The notes under the pieces were generated by a model, which was given only the letters and a program-made list of their open reading frames with translations, did no database searches and was not told the origin of the DNA. From Siderastrea radians (taxonomy: Eukaryota; Cnidaria; Anthozoa; Scleractinia; Rhizangiidae): DNA of 64,000 nucleotides. The stretch lies in the NCBI GenBank assembly GCA_964017195.1, contig OZ024895.1, forward strand, positions 13,676,534 to 13,740,533, in the 5' to 3' direction. The stretch's first letter is position 1, and the number at the start of each line of letters is the position of its first letter. A program made the translations under genes and the position numbers. Below are positions 14,301 through 29,300 of the stretch, piece after piece.

Positions 14301-17300
14301 GGCTGAAATTTATGGATTTTGAGATGCGTGCTACGGCCAAGTAAATGCAGCTTACGAAATTTTGCTTTGACCTAGTATCTAAAATACACCGACCAAGTTC
14401 ACAGACAAAATGTGGAAAAAGTTGATAAATTTTTTAGCACGTCAGGTGAAGTTAAAGACAACCTACTCTGAAGCCTATAATGAGATCCCAAAAATGGACC
14501 AAATACAACAAACAATTTCGGATCGTTTGCGGCCTAAATTGGGTTAAAAAACAACATCACAGCAAAGTTCTTACCTTATTTAATCAATTTGTAAGCTCAA
14601 ACGTGTGGGTATCTCCCTGGATCACAAGCGAAAACAGGTTAGAACTCCGCCATTGACAGCGTGTTAACGTTAACATCGCTCGTGTCAAAGGTCACTTACA
14701 TCACCCTAGAACTTGGCAAAAATACTTTATTCGGAGATCCTAACCCGTTGCTGTCCACCAAAATAAATGTCTATAGCTTCCTTTTATACTCGTACGTCCA
14801 ATTCTGATCCAGAACAGGACGAAAGTTGCGTTAAGTTGATAAATATTCATGGCGGGTGACGCTCAACAAAGTAAACAACGTCGGGTATCGTAGTTGATCC
14901 AGATTTCTGCTCCGGTAAGGAATACAAAACATTTTCAAAATCCCTAGAAGAAGAAAAGAAGTTATGTAGTTGAACTCTAACAATGAATTTAGACTGTTCA
15001 ACACCTCGTGCAACTTGGACGCGGTCGAGGCAGAAAAATATGATTTGAAAAGTTGCAACGAAAATCGTGCTAGTTATCCAGACTCACCTGGGAACTGGCC
15101 GGCCAGAAGGTGAAATGAGATTATTTTCGCCTAAGTCGCCTGAGTTTCCGTTTTAGCCTTGGGTCTAGTCGTTCGGTAATGGACTGTAGGAATCTTCTTT
15201 TCAGTATAAAGAGAAATTGTGAAGTTCGCAGTAGTTGGAATTACTCATCTCAGAAGACTTGGGATGACCCCGACGTTTGCTTACGTCACAAATTGTCACA
15301 TAATCTTATCAATGTTGCGCGACTAACTTAGTAGCAAGCGGAAAGAGAAATTAAAAAAAAAATGCTTTGCAACTTAGGCCCTGTGCACTTAATGATAATT
15401 TATGGAAAGTGGTGAACAGGTTTCATCTATCAAGTGAGAGAAAAAAAGTGCCATCGTGACTGGGCGGATTGGCGGTCACCCAAAACATATAGAGGATATT
15501 ACACGGCGGCGCGAAGATAGGAATTTTATTTTCGAGTGGTAAAATATTGTCTTTTACCACGAGAAAATAAAATTTATATATTCAAGCCACCATGTCATAT
15601 TCTTTCTATTATATAGAGAAGAGTTTCTTTGCACAAGAGTAAGTGAATAAGAGAGTGTAAGAGCGGAAAATGACGTCATCGATATCCTCACTAGTGAGTA
15701 TATTGAAAATACGCCACTCGAGTCCCAGATGTAGTTTCGTGTGAACTTTACGAGTGGTCCTGTTCTGGATCAGAATTGAATGTACGAGTATTAAAGGAAG
15801 CTATAGACATTTATTTTGGTGGACAGAAACGGGTTAGGATCTCCGAATAAAGTATTTTTGCCAAGTTCTAGGGTGATGTAAGTGACCTTTGACACGAGCG
15901 ATGTTAACGTTAACACGCTGTCAATGGCGGAGTTCTAACCTGTTTTCGCTTGTGATCCAGGGAGATACCCGCACGTTTGAGCTTACAAATTGATTAAATA
16001 AGGTAAGAACTTTGCTGTGATGCTGTTTTTTAACCCAATTTAGGCCGCAAACGATACGTTTGGGATCTCATTATAGGCTTCAGAGTAGGTTGTCTTTAAC
16101 TTCACCTGACGTGCTCAAAAATTTACCAAATTTTTACACATTTTGTCTGTGAACTTGGTCGGTGTATCTTAGATACTAAGTCAAAGCAAAATTTCGTAAG
16201 CTACATTTAGTTGGCCGTACCTCGCATCTCAAAATCCATAAATTTCAGCCTTGTGATCACCGCCGAAAGCCCGTTGCCGTCAAAATTGGTTTTTGGCTTG
16301 TAGCAAAGCGAAAATAAAGAATTGGAAAATAAATAAAGTGGTTTTGATACATGTGTACCAAACCCTTTTCACAAACAAAAATTAAAGGAAAACTATTTTT
16401 GGTCGCGAAATCGAGTGGACCGCTTTTAGCGAGAATGCCACTTAATACAGTGTCCACTTAATACAGGTTCTGATAAATTGCAAAACAATAATTAATTATT
16501 TTCTTCTTATATCTCCACCTTTGTTTACTCGCATTCTTATTTTATTTATGTTATTTATGGTTTACCGTAAACCTTTCGCAACTGGCTGTTCAGGGTAGAA
16601 TTAATATATTACCTGGATAAAAGGCTCTTCAAAACTCGGTGTCCGCTTAAGGCAGGTTTCTCGTAACAAAATGTCTTGATTTTGGTGTCCGCGTCATCGC
16701 GTAATATGATAGAGGTGTCCCCCGAATACAGGCTCGTTTTAACGTAAGCATTGGAAGAAAATTTAGAGATTTAAACTGGTATCAGCTTAATATAGAGTGT
16801 CCGCTTAATATGAGTTCGCTTAATGCAGGTTTCGCTGCAGTTCAAAATATTAACAGAACAAAAACTCAAGGGTGGGGCTCCACTGACCCTCCTTGTACCT
16901 TAGTGGGGGTATGAGTTTGCATGTACGCCCGAGTCTAAAAAAGATGTGAACTGCTCTACAATGGAAACTTTTCGTTGGTTTTGTTTTAGTTATAAACGCG
17001 ATACCTAGAAAATGTGTTGGGAAAACATACCTGGATCACTTTCTGTAGGCGTCGGCTCAGTGGAAACTAAAAATTTATAAATTGGAATTTTTTATCTTTT
17101 AGTTCTGTTTGTATTCCACACTTCAAAAAATACCACATGATGTCACTAAAAGCAGGCCTGGAAGTGGTTAGAAATTTAAAGGGAAAAATACTTTGCATGG
17201 TAATATCATAGAGATTAGGGACTCCGGCAAACTAAAACTTAGCGCCAATCTGTTTGATCGACCAATGTCTGTCCGTGAAAAATGCCTGTCGAGTCTCTAC

Positions 17301-20300
17301 GCAAGGAAAACTATGCGTTTGCTGCATGCTGTATTGTTTTGTGGGTTGCCTATTTAAGGGATATGTAATTCTTTATTGCCGTTCCATTGTTTCTTGCTTC
17401 ATAAAAATTACAACCGAGTTCGAGACTCCTTGTACTCTCCAATGGAAACTTTTCGCAGGTTTTGTTTTATTTTTAGGACACGATATTTAAAAATTTGTTA
17501 GACTAACATACCTGAATCAAAATCCGTTGGCGTTGGCTTAGTGGAAACTAAAAACAAATTGAAAACTGAATGTGTTAGCTCTGGTTGAATTCTGTTCTTC
17601 CAAAAAGTACTTACCATAACGGAACTGGATGTGGTTAGAGAATTTAAAGTGGAGTAATACTTTGTCAACCATTAACGTAGCGCTAATCTGTGCGTTATTC
17701 TTATTTGAACGAGTTGTCTGCCCATGATCATGACATAGGCATGACATGTCTTTGTTCAGGGAAGTTGCCGTGTTCATGGCAGCCACTATCCCTCTGGCTG
17801 CTCGTTGTAGCTCGCAGCACATTGTCACCGCTCCGCGGCTTAATTTCGTTTCCACCAAGATAAAATAGCGTACAATTTGTATGTAAAGCTTCAGTAGAGA
17901 ATTGCTGTCTGACTGTCTGATACGTGTATATATATGTACATCGTATTTTGTCAGATGCAGGCATGTAGGACCTGCAGCACCTGAAATGACTAAATTTTTT
18001 AATTCATTTTCATTGAAAATGCCACAAAATTGCGAGGAACCGTAAAAAAATGCACCTATCTCTTGCAGTGATTATATATGCTAACAGGTAAGTGTATAAA
18101 TTATGACTGTATTGTTTCAATGTGCAGATGAAATTTGGACATTAGAAGAAATATTTTTAAGCAGTAAATAGTGCAATGAAATAACGAACTCAAAGTCTAA
18201 CATATACTTGGATTTAGATCCAGCTGTCTATTAACGGTGAATGGCCCAAGCTTTCCATCAGATACGGCATCTCGTAGAGGCTGTAACGGGTCACTGACCC
18301 CTTCTTTAAAATGCAACTGAACAATGGCCCAGATACTCGACCCTTCCCTGATGAAAGAAATCACACCAAGTGAAGTTGTTTACCACTCTTTGCACTGCAA
18401 CGAATTTAGGTTCTAGGAAATGCGATTTCCAGCATTTTGAGTGGGAATTGGGACTTTTGGTGAGAAACTCATAAGAATACATTCCATTAGGGAAACTAAT
18501 TTCTACACCAGGGAGAAATATATATAAAACTCACCAGGATTTTTCAAAAATCTACTAGCAAATAGAGAGGTATGTTACAGAAGGGTGTAGTTATGTTTCC
18601 TTTGTCAGCTAGAAGATCTCCAAGTATTTGGACGTAACGTCTCATTCAAACCCCCTGGGAGAATTCCATGTTTATTTGGAATTACCAAGCGGTTAAAAAC
18701 AAAACAATACAATACAAACAATGTTAGAATCACTGATCAAATTCTCGCGTGTTGATTTGCTCTGACTTGTTCGTGGCAACAAGGCTAATGTCACGCAAGC
18801 TGTCTTGGCTCTAAGGATGAATTTTGTCAAACTGTGTTTTACATCGCCTCTTTTCCCTTTAAGTGACACAACTACACCAAAAATGGAACGTTCAACGAGG
18901 CAAAAATCGCCAGTTGGTGGGTGAAAACTTATTTCTAACGGACTGTGGGTATCATTTTCTAGACAAAAAAAAAAGAAATTATTTGCCATAGCTTGAAAGC
19001 GAAAATGTTTGAATGGCGGAAACGAGTAGCTGACTCGTAACTACGAAGGAAATGAAAGGAAACTTGGACGAACTTAGAGAAGTGACATGAGAAATGAGTG
19101 GATTTGAGACTTACTTCCGAAGTCTATTTGAGTAAAAACAAGCTTTTTGTGCGTATTTTGACTGAGGTTGTGAAGCCACGCAAGAGACAACAACTTTAAC
19201 AAGCTGAGCTGATGACGTCACATGGCATAAAAGAACAAAAAACGACCATCTTGGTTTTCTTCGAATTTCTTGCTTTTTTTCGAAACTCGAAAAAAGTTTC
19301 AAAATAAAATAAAATTAAATTAAATAGAAAACCAGTAAAAGAGCACTAATTGATCTAAAAGTGTAAAAGACGCGCCAAGCAAGAACTAACTATAGTGTTT
19401 TTTAGTATTACCGTCGATGTTTCGCAGTTAACAATTGATTTATTATTCAAATAAATTTTCATAGCATGATTTGCAATGCACAGTTATCTTGGAACCAAGC
19501 TTTTGTATTTATTTAAGCTATTTATTTAGCAGTTTTGATTTATGGTGGAAGCCGCTTTATAAACGAAAATAATGCCTTATCTTTATTATCAATCACATCA
19601 AAGAGTGCATGCAGAACACTCACCAGAAATTTACAACTTCCAGTTCATAAAGCTGTTTTCCAGCATTGTTAGGCAGGCTGTACAAGCTTGCAATCTAGTA
19701 TTTATAACAGATAGATTCATTTAAGGAAAGCCCGAAACGTACCTGACATGTATGCTAACCCGGCGCTGAAGGGGATTGTTTAACTTGACACTAAGACAGC
19801 TTCCGGACAAACCCTTAACATGATTTCTTACATGCAGGGTCATAAAAGAAGTGACAAACAAAACAACAGGATAAAAGAAAAAATAAAAGTAAACTTAGAA
19901 AAAGAGAAAAATCAGGGCACTTGTGTTCCACTCCTCTCCCATTCAAAATATCATGAAGGAACTCGAATCTGAAGGGTACAGTGAAGTGTTTTAGTGAAAA
20001 ATATACCACTCTTATATTATTAATTAACTCTATATTTGCTCTTTTAAGACTTTAAATTCCGTCCCCTTGCATAACTCATAGATTTTTAGTGTCTCCAAAA
20101 TTGTTTTCTTTGACAGCCACATCACAAAATGGTGACGAAGAATTATAACATGTTCCCAAATGGCGGCCACCACAGATCCACCATCTTGGATTTCTTGAAT
20201 TGTTCCAAAACCTCCGAAAAACACCAAGATTTAGTCGAAAATCCAAATAAAGTCAACAGAAGACCACTTAAGAGGCATTCCGTGTAAAAACCGACCGGTC

Positions 20301-23300
20301 GATTTTCGATGGAAAATAGATTTCTTTCATTTTCTGTGCAGAAGTACAACATTATAAGTAAAGTACAAAAATCGCATTTGTTTGGCTTCATTTGATTTTC
20401 TACCTCTTTTAGACCGATAGTTCCGATGCGACCTCTGAACAAGGAAATCCTTCGACCGGAACCCCGATTTTAACACTAAACTCGAGATAGCATAAAACAA
20501 CACCGAGTTGCCAAAAGCAGCTTATATTTACTCCATACCTTAAATAGGCCATGTTTATTATTTTCACTGCTAAAGTAACTTGTTCTGTCTTATAGGAATT
20601 TGCTAGAATTTTTTTAGTACACCGACCTACAAACATCACGAACGCCATTGATAAGATGCCTCCATTAAAATCAAGATTTCTTAAAAGTGGGACCTGACCT
20701 ACAGCTCATTCTCTGATCAGACAATAGATCAAGGTCTGGTCTAAAAGTAACTATAATAAAATTTGTCGGCACTCATCATATGGTTGTGGAAAAACCTAAA
20801 CAAAATTAACAAAAACTGCAACATTCACAACTTGACTTAATATAACTCCGTCAATTCAAAGACATTTTGATTTACCTACATTACAACTGAAAGCATTTTA
20901 AACCCAAGGCGTATTCAAAAATAGACCATAAAACAGTTTTCGAGCATAACTGGATCAATTTTACCTGAATTACCTCGGAATTCTTCCGAGCTTTTCGAAG
21001 TTCACATCGATGAGCGTTAACGGCCAGTTTGTTGTCACGCAATACTGTACATGTGGTACAGCAGCATACGAATTGCCGCTTGAAAAGGCCAAAAGTTCAT
21101 TGACATGGAGTCATGGAAGACATAAATACAATAACCTTGTCTTCACCAGCTTTTTTTCCAGAGTACTGCGTTGAGTAAGTGAGGTCCAAGATGACTGCTG
21201 TACGGAAGCCAAAGTACTCCTCGAGTGTTGATGGTTGTTTCGACACTTAAAGCAAAACACCAAACGCTATTCTTCCTTCAGTGGTTGTTACAACGGTCTA
21301 CAAAAAGAGAAAACCATTCTAACAATACAAACAGTTAAGTACTTTGAACAAATTGGCCACTTTACCTTCGTGCAATCGGTGAAAATCCCTCACGTTCAAC
21401 GACTGTTTCAAGTGAGAAAGTACGTTCATGTTATGTATAGACCGCTGACCATAAGTACTGAGATAAAATTGGCAGCCGCATTTTGGGCGGGATTTGGACG
21501 CAGTAAAATCATACTTTTGGCCTATTGTCCAAAGTTAAACATGTTAAAAAGGTTATTCCATTTCTTATTGCTGCAAAACCAGTCCGGCCTGTCGAATTTA
21601 TTTGGGGATAAAGACGTAAAACGTTTATAATAATCACGCAGGGAAACAAAAGTTTTGTAAATATGTTGTATACTCTTCTCTACTGTGAACCACTAAACCT
21701 CAGCGGTGTTTCTCGCAAAGCGGCGTGCTCCAACTTACCTTACACGTAGACATCTGCTCCCCAAACTGTAATGAGCCTGCATGGGCAGGAGCCCTAGCCT
21801 CATGGGGTAGTAGTGGAGATCAGACTATACACATAGATGTTTCTTGAATTAAAATCGTGGCCAGAACGTTTGGTACATTAAGGATTAAATCTATTACAAC
21901 GTCAACAAAATATACTGCCTCCCCTCTCCTTGAACAAGGAATCCAACACATCTCGGATAACTTGTACAGTTTCGTACTTCAGCATTGTTTAGGAGGTGCG
22001 GGGAAAGGCTTCTCTTAGTTCCTTTGGGGGTGCTATGTTATAACCTATTTTTACATTGATTACGAAGAGGATACCAAAAAGTGAAGTTTCTCTAAACTAA
22101 TTGGCCACGGTCAGTGACGGTTGTACCTTTGTAGTGGGAATCCCTTTTTCTTCGGTGGTAGTTTTGGAAGATGACAGATGGGATCTTGATGACAAGAGAT
22201 GACCTAAACAGTTTTGCTGGAAGCTGCTATGGCATAATGTTCATGCAGCTAGATTTTGTTTGCAATGATAAGGTCTTTAACCAGGTCGGTCAAGTCCTCC
22301 CCTTTCGCCTTATCTTAACGATACACTAACGTCAGCTCCGTTTTCTCGGTCACATATTGAGGAAACCAGACAAGAAGCCGATTAATAAGTTCCCGCGACA
22401 TACCAGCCATTTCATAAGAACAAGATGGTCGGACACCCGAAGACCATGTCTGTCCATTATATAGGGTCCTAAACAAAGCGTTTCTTCCATCACCAAAAAC
22501 AATAAGGAGGGCCACCCAACACCGGGGACAGTGGCATCGTCCCGTGGCTGACGGCAGTTTTGCGGTCGGCTGAGAAGTAGTAGACAGGTTTGAGGCCCAA
22601 CGCTCCACGAAAGTGCGCGAGAGAAATCGAAAGCTGACGTGACAGTCAGGGCACCTCTTCTTTCGCCTAGTGCGTATTTGAGGGAGATTTCATTTCCGAA
22701 TCCCGCGTCTACGCCTCTCTGCCGTCAAGTGAGAGAAATATCATCGCCCTTTACCCTTTGAGACCGGTTGCAAAAAAATGCATAAGTAGTCTCAATGTAT
22801 TCCTCGAACGAATTTGTCATGGCGTTAAGTAGTCTCAGTGTATTCCACGAACGAATTTGTCATAGCGCAAATTTGTCTTAAATCAACTGCCTCCCTTTTA
22901 TGGATACAAACATGGTTATTTTAACAGCCTGGATTCAGCTACTGAGAGTGCAGGCAAAGTTTCTCGAGCGGCCACTTTATAGCTAATTGAAATCGCTGCG
23001 AAACCTCTGCATGGTTTCAGTCTTGTTTAAGCTAGCTAATAGAACAGCTATTTTTGTTTCAAATTCAGCTATTTTTATTTCAAATTGCCATTCCCACGGC
23101 GAATTTTAAGTTGCAGAAATTTGACGCGTTTTTGGTGCTCGTTTCCTTATTCACTTTTCCTGCTCTCTCGCAGCCTGGAACAGGCTACGAACAGTGCAAT
23201 TTGTTGACTGTCTTCCATCAGTACCACCGTTAATGACCAGATAATAATAACTCATTGCCTTCGTTTTAGTACCTTTCAATTGCAGATCCTACTAGGCAAA

Positions 23301-26300
23301 AGATTGTACCCTATGGCTCCGAAAGGTCACAGTTCAGATCTTTATTCCAGTTCTTCTGAAGCTCTAACTGATGTGTCTACTGTATAAACTCCCTACCTAC
23401 ATCATCTTATCTGAGGAAAACTCTTGTTTCTTGGGTTTCTGGCAGATACGACGCAGCTCTTAACAACCTCTAATTTCATTGGACCTTGGTATCACGCAGC
23501 TCTATTGTTTTCAGGGTTAGGGTCCATTGTTGTTTCTGGTGAAGCCTAACAGAAAAACCAGGGAAGAACTGCTACTCGGACAGGAAGGTAGTGGATAGGG
23601 AGGGGGGAGGGGCATGCCACAAAACGTGGCCTCAAGGGGGATGTTCACATGACAAACAAGTGAACACAGCTATGGACATCTGAAATACTTAAATAAAGCA
23701 GTTTCATGGACAAATGGTCTTTCTGAAAAAATGGCAGCCATCCTGCTAGCCTGCGAGCAAGCTCTCGCAGGCTACCATCCCGCTTATGCCAATTTGTTTA
23801 TTAAAAAGGGGGCTGGGGCTGACCAAAATAATGCTGTTTCCCCACTTCCCCTTTAAGATAGAAAATGTCCCCTGAACTTTATTAGGGGTAAATGCGTCCG
23901 CGCGCCCTACTAATTCCTGGACAGCGGACTTAACAATAACATTACTCGCTTGAGTATCTTCAGTCGTTCGTTGCCCACATGGTGGATTTTCGCCGATTGT
24001 ACGAAGGTAAAGTGGCCAATTTGTTCAAAGTACTTAACTGTTTGTATTGTTAGAATGGTTTTTTTTGTAGACCGTTGTAACAGCCACTGAAGGAAGAATA
24101 GCGTTTGGTGTTTTGCTTTAAGTGTCGAAACAACCATCGACACTCGAGGAGTACTTTGGCTTCCGTACACAGCAGTCATCTTGGACCTCACTTACTCAAC
24201 GCAGTACTCTGGAAAAAAAGCTGGTGAAGACAAGGTTATTGTATTTATGTCTTCCATGACTCCATGTCAATGAACTTTTGGCCTTTTCAAGCGGCAATCC
24301 GTATGCTGCTTTACCACATGTAGAGTATTGCGTGACAACAAACTGGCCGTTTAAACGCTCATTGATGTGAACTTCGAAAAACTCGGAAGAATTCCGAGGT
24401 AATGCAGGTAAAATTGATCCAGTTATGCTCGAAAACTGTTTTATGGTCTATTTTTGAATACGCCTTGGGTTTAAAATGCTTTCAGTTGTAATGTAGGTAA
24501 ATCAAAATGTCTTTGAATTGACGGAGTTATATTAAGTCAAGTTGCGAATGTTGCAGTTTTTGTTAATTTTGTTTAGGTTTTTCCATAACCATATGATGAG
24601 TGCCGACAAATTTTATTATAGTTACTTTTAGACCAGACCTTGATCTATTGTCTGATCAGAGAATGAGCTGTAGGTCAGGTCCCACTTTTAAGAAATCTTG
24701 ATTTTAATGGAGGCATCTTATCAATGGCGTTCGTGATGTCTGTAGGTCGGTGCACTAAAAAAATTCTAGCAAAATTCCTACAAGACAGAACAAGTTACTT
24801 TAGCAGTGAAAATAATAAACATGGCCTATTTAAGGTATGGAGTAAATATAAGCTGCTTTTGGCAACTCGGTGTTGTTTTATGCTATCTCGAGTTTAGTGT
24901 TAAAATCGGGGTTCCGGTCGAAGGATTTCCTTGTTCAGAGGTCGCATCGAAACTATCGGTCTAAAACAGGTAGAAAATCAAATGAAGCCAAACAAATGCG
25001 ATTTTTGTACTTTACTTATAATGTTGTACTTCTGCACAGAAAATGAAAGAAATCTATTTTCCATCGAAAATCGACCGGTCGGTTTTTACACGGAATGCCT
25101 CTTAAATGTTCTAAAAATGTAAAAGTAACGTAACGTGAAGTATTTTTCATAAAAAAGGAGAAAATTCAAAATTCTCAAAAAATGCTTCTCAAAATGTGGT
25201 TGCTATGGTAACCTAACTTGCTACACCAAATTGTTCCGAGATAAACACTATTATCTGCATAATATGAAAATTATACGGCGGTTTTGAAGATACGAATTGT
25301 AGTTTTCTCGTGGAAAAAAAAGATGTTTTATTCTTACTTATTTTGCTCTTTTTTCGTGGTAAAAACAATGGTTTTCTTTAAGAGTCTCTCCCATTTTTAA
25401 AGTGCTTTATTAGTTTGTCGTTTGATCAAACAATTTTTTCTTCTATCTCACAGGCATTGTGAAGGCTGACTATCAGTAACGCAACATTTGGAACAAATGT
25501 AGTAGACCTCAGTTGAGAGATAGATATATTACGTTTGCTTGGCTTTCTTGCAGCAGTGGCGATTTCTTATAAGTTTGCGTAACAAGCAAGGTTGCGTAAT
25601 ACAAACTGGTTCCAAATGCGAATTTACTCTATTATTCATCCAATCTATGCAAGACATTTCAAATGAGACTACGGTTGGATGATTACAATATTGGATTCAA
25701 CCTTGGAAATTTTAATGAATGATTCAGTCCGTACGTTCTAGTTAAGTGGAAGTTATTCTCAGTAGGTAGATTGCACTGAGTAATCTGCCTGTAAGAAGAC
25801 AGGATATCAGCCTGGACCAGGCTTCCCTAAGATCCCATGACTCTTCATGACCACATGAAGCAAAATCCCGATTACCTTGGATACCCAGAAATCATGCTGA
25901 TAGCACAAGGGAAGGCAAATGGTGAGTTGCTTTGCTGGCAACAGGACCATTGATGCGTTTGTTATACAGATAGCATCTTGTGACTTAATTATTTTGATAT
26001 TCTAGGATTTCCAGACGCAGGGACATTACAATGTTGAAATTTCAAGACTTTCCAGGAATTCTATGGCCCATACTGGGTTCTTTAGGAGCCTTGGGTTCAG
26101 AGCCCACCTCTTCAAGCATGGTTCCAGAGGATTAAAATTACTCCTTGTCAATAGGAATCAACTCGAACTACTCTCAGAATGCGCTGATCTGATAGTACAT
26201 GCAATCTTTTAAACAACAATTTCTCACAATTAAAATTTAATATCATCTGATAACTTACTTCTGATGTTAAATTAACCTTCAGTGTATTGAACTCAATCGA

Positions 26301-29300
26301 GCCATGAATCCTAAGAGCATCTCCCCATTCTGCACCTCCTGTTATCCTGATTCCAACGGTTACTACTCTACACTGGTTTGGACCTGTCAGAGGTAATTGT
26401 TTTAAACTATGACAAGAAATTCTGAAGAATTTACAGTCGGCCGATGGTAACTCGGCTCTCCCTTTCTCCGGTGGACCCTCATGTGCACTCTCTTAAGATC
26501 CGAAGGAGACCCAGCAAGTGAATCTGTGTGACCAAAACAGTGACTATTTGAAGCAATATTTTGAGAAATGTTGTGTCACTATTGAGAAAGATATTTTGGG
26601 TATTCTTAAAATATTTTGACAGCAACAATCAGCAACAGTTATAGAATTATAGAGAGCTTCCGTTCATCCACAATCTTATGCTACCGAATTTAATTTCCTA
26701 CGGCTCCAAGTTCTCTGAAGGCCACATAGGCGCTCAGTGTTCTTTATGGTTCACTAGTTACATTACATTAACTTAATGCATGCAAGCATGCAAGGTTGAG
26801 AGACTATCAGTCGCTTGTAAATTCTTCAGAGTTTCTTGTTTGTTAATACCTGTGATCGTTTGTTTTTCCCTGACAGTTCGATATAATTTTCTCCCTAGGT
26901 GGGTCCCAGGCGGTGTGCGTCACGAGATTTGACCAATCAGAACGCGTCATTTTCGCGCTCGGAAAGAGCCGCTTCGAGAAGTGTATGAGGTGAAATTTTC
27001 TTTATTTTCGACGCTTGTGGTTTTGTTCTCGGAATTGTACCCCATCCTATAGTTTTTGGAATACCATATCATATGTTCTGGTCAGGTTGTCGTTGAAGGT
27101 AAACGTTTCAGTCGTGTTTATGAGAAGTTCAAATTGGGCGGCTAGTTGAAAGCCGCCATGTTAATTTCACTGTTAATGTCACAGTTCTTCTTGGACTCGA
27201 AGTTGCTTACTCTTTACGGTATTTGCCCATTAACTTGGCCAGTTAGTTAGTATAACGTTTCTTCTTTTGAAATTTCGGGGTCTACCCGGGTCTACCACTT
27301 AGGGTTTTTCCGTTACAAGCCGTTGAAAGTATCGTAGAATGAAGAGATCGTGTAAATCAAGTAGCAGATCTCCCGGGAAACCGGCTAAGAAAAGTAGACC
27401 GAGTTGAAAGCCGAGACGAAGGGAATAACATCGAAATTCGAAAGACTCTGCTCAAATTTGAACCAGATAAGGGGAAAAAGGTCAATTTCTATAATGTCTC
27501 GGTCATTTCAGCATTTTATCTCCCTTGGTTGTGTTTATGAGGTCCTTCTTTAAATTAAAGCAGGTTACTCGGGTGCTGTACAAAGTGAGCTTATTTTATA
27601 ATACGAGTCGCCAGTGAAGCTGTTTCTTTCGTTTTTTTATCACAAGACGTAAACAGTGATTTTATTTGTACATTCTAGTAATAAAATGGTGAACAAAACA
27701 ACTTGTACAAGCAAAAGTTGTTACTGTTTTGTCACTGTTTTGTGTGTAATCTTACCATTATTTTCTGACAGTCAGCTCTACAACAACTGTGCACGTCTCT
27801 GCCACCAGTGGAATAGATTATGTATGAACTATATCTGAGTGCTTAAGAATTGTGAAGCTAATTTTGATTTCTAATAGCTTATCGGCCTAAGATAGTATTG
27901 CTTATGGATATGTCCACACTTGGTGTCTGTGCAGTGGCACAGACTGGTGCTGTGTTACTGGGTATCCAAAATGTAATATTGTGTACACATTTTAAAAACT
28001 GAGCTCTATTTTGCACTATCAGATGCAATTTAAAAATGTGATCATAGGCAGGAGTTACTGGTATATAAGCGGACTGACAGAAGGTGTTTGCTAAGTTGTA
28101 ACCTTGGAATTAAAGAAAGACAAACACATGGAATTGGTGATCACTTTAGAGCCCAAGCACAGATCTTCACCTTGAAGTTAGGCACCCAAATTCATGCATG
28201 AGTACTTGAAGAAAAAAAGGCGTGTGTTCATGTAAGTGCCCAGTGAAAATAGTAATCAGAGCAAAAAGAAATAGGTATTCTGTGTGCATGTAGCCTCTGT
28301 ACAGCCGCCCGTCCTCCTCAAGAAAAAAATCAGAAATGTGTATGTCTCATTTGGTTGTCTTCTACTACTCTTTTTTGCCATAGTGCTGCTACTGAGATAC
28401 ACTGTGTGCACCAGTCTTTTCTCACAGAGAAGATGAAATAACTATTTACTTGATATTCTTGGAAGCCTTATAACCCAGACTACAAAGTGAAATAGTTGGA
28501 ATAAAGTTGGCTGTATTGCAAGTAAATTTTAGCACTGTGCTTTTGCACAGTTAATGAACTACACCCTCTTACTGACAAGACAATAGTGAAGTATTAAACT
28601 TACTGACTCCTGTTGGCAACATAACAAACACCTAAGTTCAGAAGAACAGCTGCATTCAGGGGCCAGTTCAATAAAACTTTTACAACTATTATTTGCAAGT
28701 GTAGCTATTGTTTTTCAAACTGTAAAACAATAGCTGCACTTGTAAAAATTTATTGAATTGACTCCTGGTCATTATCAGGTTCTGGTTGGAGCTTTGCCCA
28801 TACTGCTTTGTCTTTAAAATGTTCATATACAGGTCTGGGGTGGCTAACTACCTTTCAGATACAGCTATTTCAATTAAAGTTGTAGGAGTTTAAAGCCTCA
28901 AGCTTATGCGACAAGACCGAAAGTAAGTATGGGTAGCTGTATGTTGTACATCTTTTGTGGTTCGGCTGTAATTTCACGGCTGCCACTGTCATAAGATGGG
29001 TAAAAGTATCATAAATACTTGTCCATGTGATCTATTTCCTGAAGAATTGAGCAATAGTCTAAGTTTGGTAAATTTATTTAAAAATTACCCATATCAGCTT
29101 TCAGTCTTGTTGCAAAGGTTTTCCAACAACATTAATTGAAATAGCTGTAGGTCCAGAAACACAGGCCAGTGAGATATTTTAGAAGCAATTATCATGATAG
29201 CCATCACAAAGTGTCCTCAGGGATTAAAAGGAAATTTGAAGTGACCTGAAAGCGATAATTGAAGCTGTCACATATGAAGGGCTTTCTCAACAATCCTTGC

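Larger units (their letters stand above)
16935..17710. repeat. Tandem duplication carrying RTK exons 7 and 8
   Basis: Sequence around exon 8 (about 16935-17240) is repeated around exon 7 (about 17415-17710), offset 481 bases. Shared blocks include caatggaaacttttcg, ggttttgtttta and tagtggaaacta or its variant. Divergence in intron parts is clearly higher than in the exons. Confidence 0.8.

Noticed and set aside
18693..18989. 98-codon minus ORF with an acceptor-like start, considered as an RTK ectodomain exon
   Set aside because: It lies between SEA exons 5 and 6, which join in phase without it; it lacks a donor giving the needed phase and resembles no domain.
22315..22608. 97-codon minus ORF inside the TTAA element as a transposase
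   Set aside because: No catalytic motif, domain or related frame nearby; cannot be supported.
27656..27838. Cys-rich 60-codon plus ORF considered as a secreted peptide
   Set aside because: Inside a non-coding transposon, no start context or homology I can recognise.
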